Origin: an uncultured Clostridia bacterium
Lineage (GTDB): Bacteria; Bacillota; Clostridia; TANB77; CAG-508
DNA: 14,218 nucleotides
Reading direction: 5' to 3'
Assembly (NCBI GenBank): GCA_944386375.1
Contig: CALXAW010000027.1
Location: 1 to 14,218 of the forward strand
The notes under the pieces were generated by a model. That model was not told the origin of the DNA. It saw only the letters and a program-made list of their open reading frames with translations, and did no database searches. A program made the position numbers and the translations under genes. Positions within the stretch are counted from its first letter, which is position 1; each line of letters starts with the position of its first letter. Of this stretch, positions 13,146 to 14,218 are shown piece after piece.

Positions 13146-13828
13146 TTAATTTATTGTTGTGCTTGTAGCACCTGTTCCAACAACAGCTTCTTGCAAAGAA
13201 CGCCATGTATTACATCCAACAATACCATCTGCAGACAGTCCCACTTTTGCTTGATAACTCCTTACTGCACTTTGAGTTCTACTTCCAAATATACCATCTA
13301 AACCACCTGTTGAATATCCTAATGTATTCAAATCATCTTGTGCAATTAGTACATAATTGCTTACACTTCCTCTTTTTATTAATGGATATCCTCCTGTAGA
13401 ACAAGCCGGACGCCCGGAAACGCTTATCAAAATGCACCCATGTAGGCGAAATAGAAACTGGTTCTACATATGTCCATAAGCCAGAGCTCGAAGCACTATT
13501 TCTTAATACCGCTCTTTGCGAATTACTTAAGTTTTGCCCTACGTCAAATGCAACTCCCGCATAGTGTTGACTTTGTGTGCCATGCCCACCGTTCATATGG
13601 TCTTTTAAAAGCAAATCCTACATATATTGGTGCTCCATAAATGTATCTTTGACTATTCCAAGACTGCATAGCTCTTTTAGTTGTCCATAATATATTACTT
13701 TTACTTGAACCTCTAAATTCATTTACTTTTAATGTTCCATTTGTATTGTATGGCATGGGTTCATATTCTCCTCTATAATATGTTTCCATCTTATCAGTAT
13801 CATTATTAAAAACAATTATCTTAGCCAT
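13146..13828 (-). pseudogene. M15-type D,D-/L,D-peptidase with peptidoglycan-binding domain, two frameshifts
   Basis: Three overlapping frames read as one protein. Removing one base at the first break (plus-strand G at 13591) restores KRPYEGGHGTQSQHYAGVAFD, here split as KRPYE and GGHGTQSQHYAGVAFD. Removing one of the two bases at 13416-13417 restores FDKRFGRPACSTGGYP. The span is 683 nt; minus two bases it is exactly 227 codons (226 residues). The repaired protein has an M15 zinc peptidase domain with S86-x-H88...D95 and WVHFD (H132), then a PG_binding_1 domain (about 147-214, VLIAQDDLNTLGY, GLDGIFG, LSADGIVGCNTWRSL). It would cut peptide stems or precursors in peptidoglycan; no signal peptide is seen. 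ATG 13828 has GGGGAG upstream. Both changes are single-base insertions in G/C-containing spots, so assembly error is possible. Confidence 0.85.
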
Positions 13829-13840
13829 ATTAAAACTCCC

Positions 13841-13870
13841 CTCATTATAGTTTTCTTACTATAATATGAG
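13841..13870. promoter_or_regulatory. Inverted repeat before the M15 peptidase gene
   Basis: ctcattatagt (13841-13851) pairs with actataatatgag (13858-13870) with one bulged base around ttctt-like loop sequence. It lies directly upstream of the GGGGAG site of the peptidase gene and 34 bp after the end of the RhuM-like gene. It could be a weak terminator for the upstream gene, an operator, or a leader hairpin. Confidence 0.4.
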
Positions 13871-13903
13871 AGAAGTGTTTATTTTGTAACAATATTTACT
13901 TTT

Positions 13904-14218
13904 TTAACTTTCACTACTTTCTATTAATTTATCAAAATCAGACTTGTATAATTTATCTTGTATTACCCTATATTTTTCAAATTCGGAAATAGCTTTTTCT
14001 TTTGCAATTTCATGAGATATTTTACCTGCATCTTTTAATATGTCTCTATCATCAGATAATAAATATTTATCTATTCTATTTGCCCAGTCTTCCATAGTCA
14101 TTGGAATATTTCTTTTTGCTCTTGCTTCAGCTAAATCTAGAAAAGCTGAAACAATAAGTTCTAATTGTTCTAGTTCTTCTTTCTTTAAATAATTTTTAGC
14201 AATAACTACATCTGTTTC
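13904..14218 (-). CDS. RhuM-family protein, C-terminal part (runs off the window)
   Basis: The frame is open to the right edge, giving 104 codons with the true N-terminus outside. The visible part starts ETDVVIAKNYLKKEELEQLE, continues SAFLDLAEARAKRNIPMTMEDW, then DILKDAGKISHEIAKEKA and the closing DKLYKSDFDKL. This pattern is the C-terminal half of the Virulence_RhuM family, named after a Salmonella pathogenicity island gene. Members are scattered through mobile and defence-type regions and their biochemical role is unclear. A shorter start at ATG 14101 is internal to the domain and not credible. It suggests that the window's right edge enters accessory DNA. Confidence 0.8.
   Translation of the reverse strand, partial: ETDVVIAKNYLKKEELEQLELIVSAFLDLAEARAKRNIPMTMEDWANRIDKYLLSDDRDILKDAGKISHEIAKEKAISEFEKYRVIQDKLYKSDFDKLIESSES

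Overview
The window is AT-rich DNA from a low-GC Clostridia-type Firmicute. The evidence is an intact Spo0A, GGAGG-type ribosome binding sites, many TTG(A)/TATAAT-like promoters spaced by 17 bp, and strongly A/T-biased codons. Almost everything is transcribed on the minus strand; dapB is the only plus-strand gene I can support. The content is mostly housekeeping, with accessory-looking pieces at both ends. I could run no database search, so family calls rest on motifs read by eye.

Layout from left to right. Positions 1-558 hold no gene, only inverted repeats and a minus-strand copy of a dispersed structured repeat. A 345-residue protein (559-1596) follows, built of three PemK/MazF-like units, with a half-copy of the same repeat before its start. 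Next are a full repeat copy, the spo0A terminator and spo0A (2046-2861). A two-gene unit encodes an HI0933-type flavoprotein and a YigZ/IMPACT protein (3001-4909). A second full repeat copy separates it from the rpsF-ssb-rpsR operon (5175-6239), which has its own promoter and structured leader. A type IIA Ca2+-transporting P-type ATPase (6400-9048) has a 14-bp inverted repeat burying its start codon. The start of the division cluster, mraZ-rsmH-ftsL (9118-11523), carries a three-box MraZ operator, but a 527-bp gap with a diverged repeat copy separates mraZ from rsmH, and a terminator follows ftsL directly. Divergently transcribed is a short dapB (11926-12639), convergent with an undecaprenol/diacylglycerol kinase gene. 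At the right edge are an M15 peptidase with a peptidoglycan-binding domain, broken by two single-base insertions, and the C-terminal part of a RhuM-family protein running off the window.

The most unusual signal is the dispersed repeat. It is about 165 bp, with two copies about 91% identical by hand alignment, two diverged copies and one half-copy. All full copies keep the same hairpins although stem sequences change on both arms, so a folded RNA or single-stranded DNA form seems to be under selection. Three copies begin exactly at the T-tract of a minus-strand terminator or terminator-like hairpin. The second notable item is the triple-unit PemK/MazF-like protein, bracketed by oppositely oriented pieces of the same repeat.
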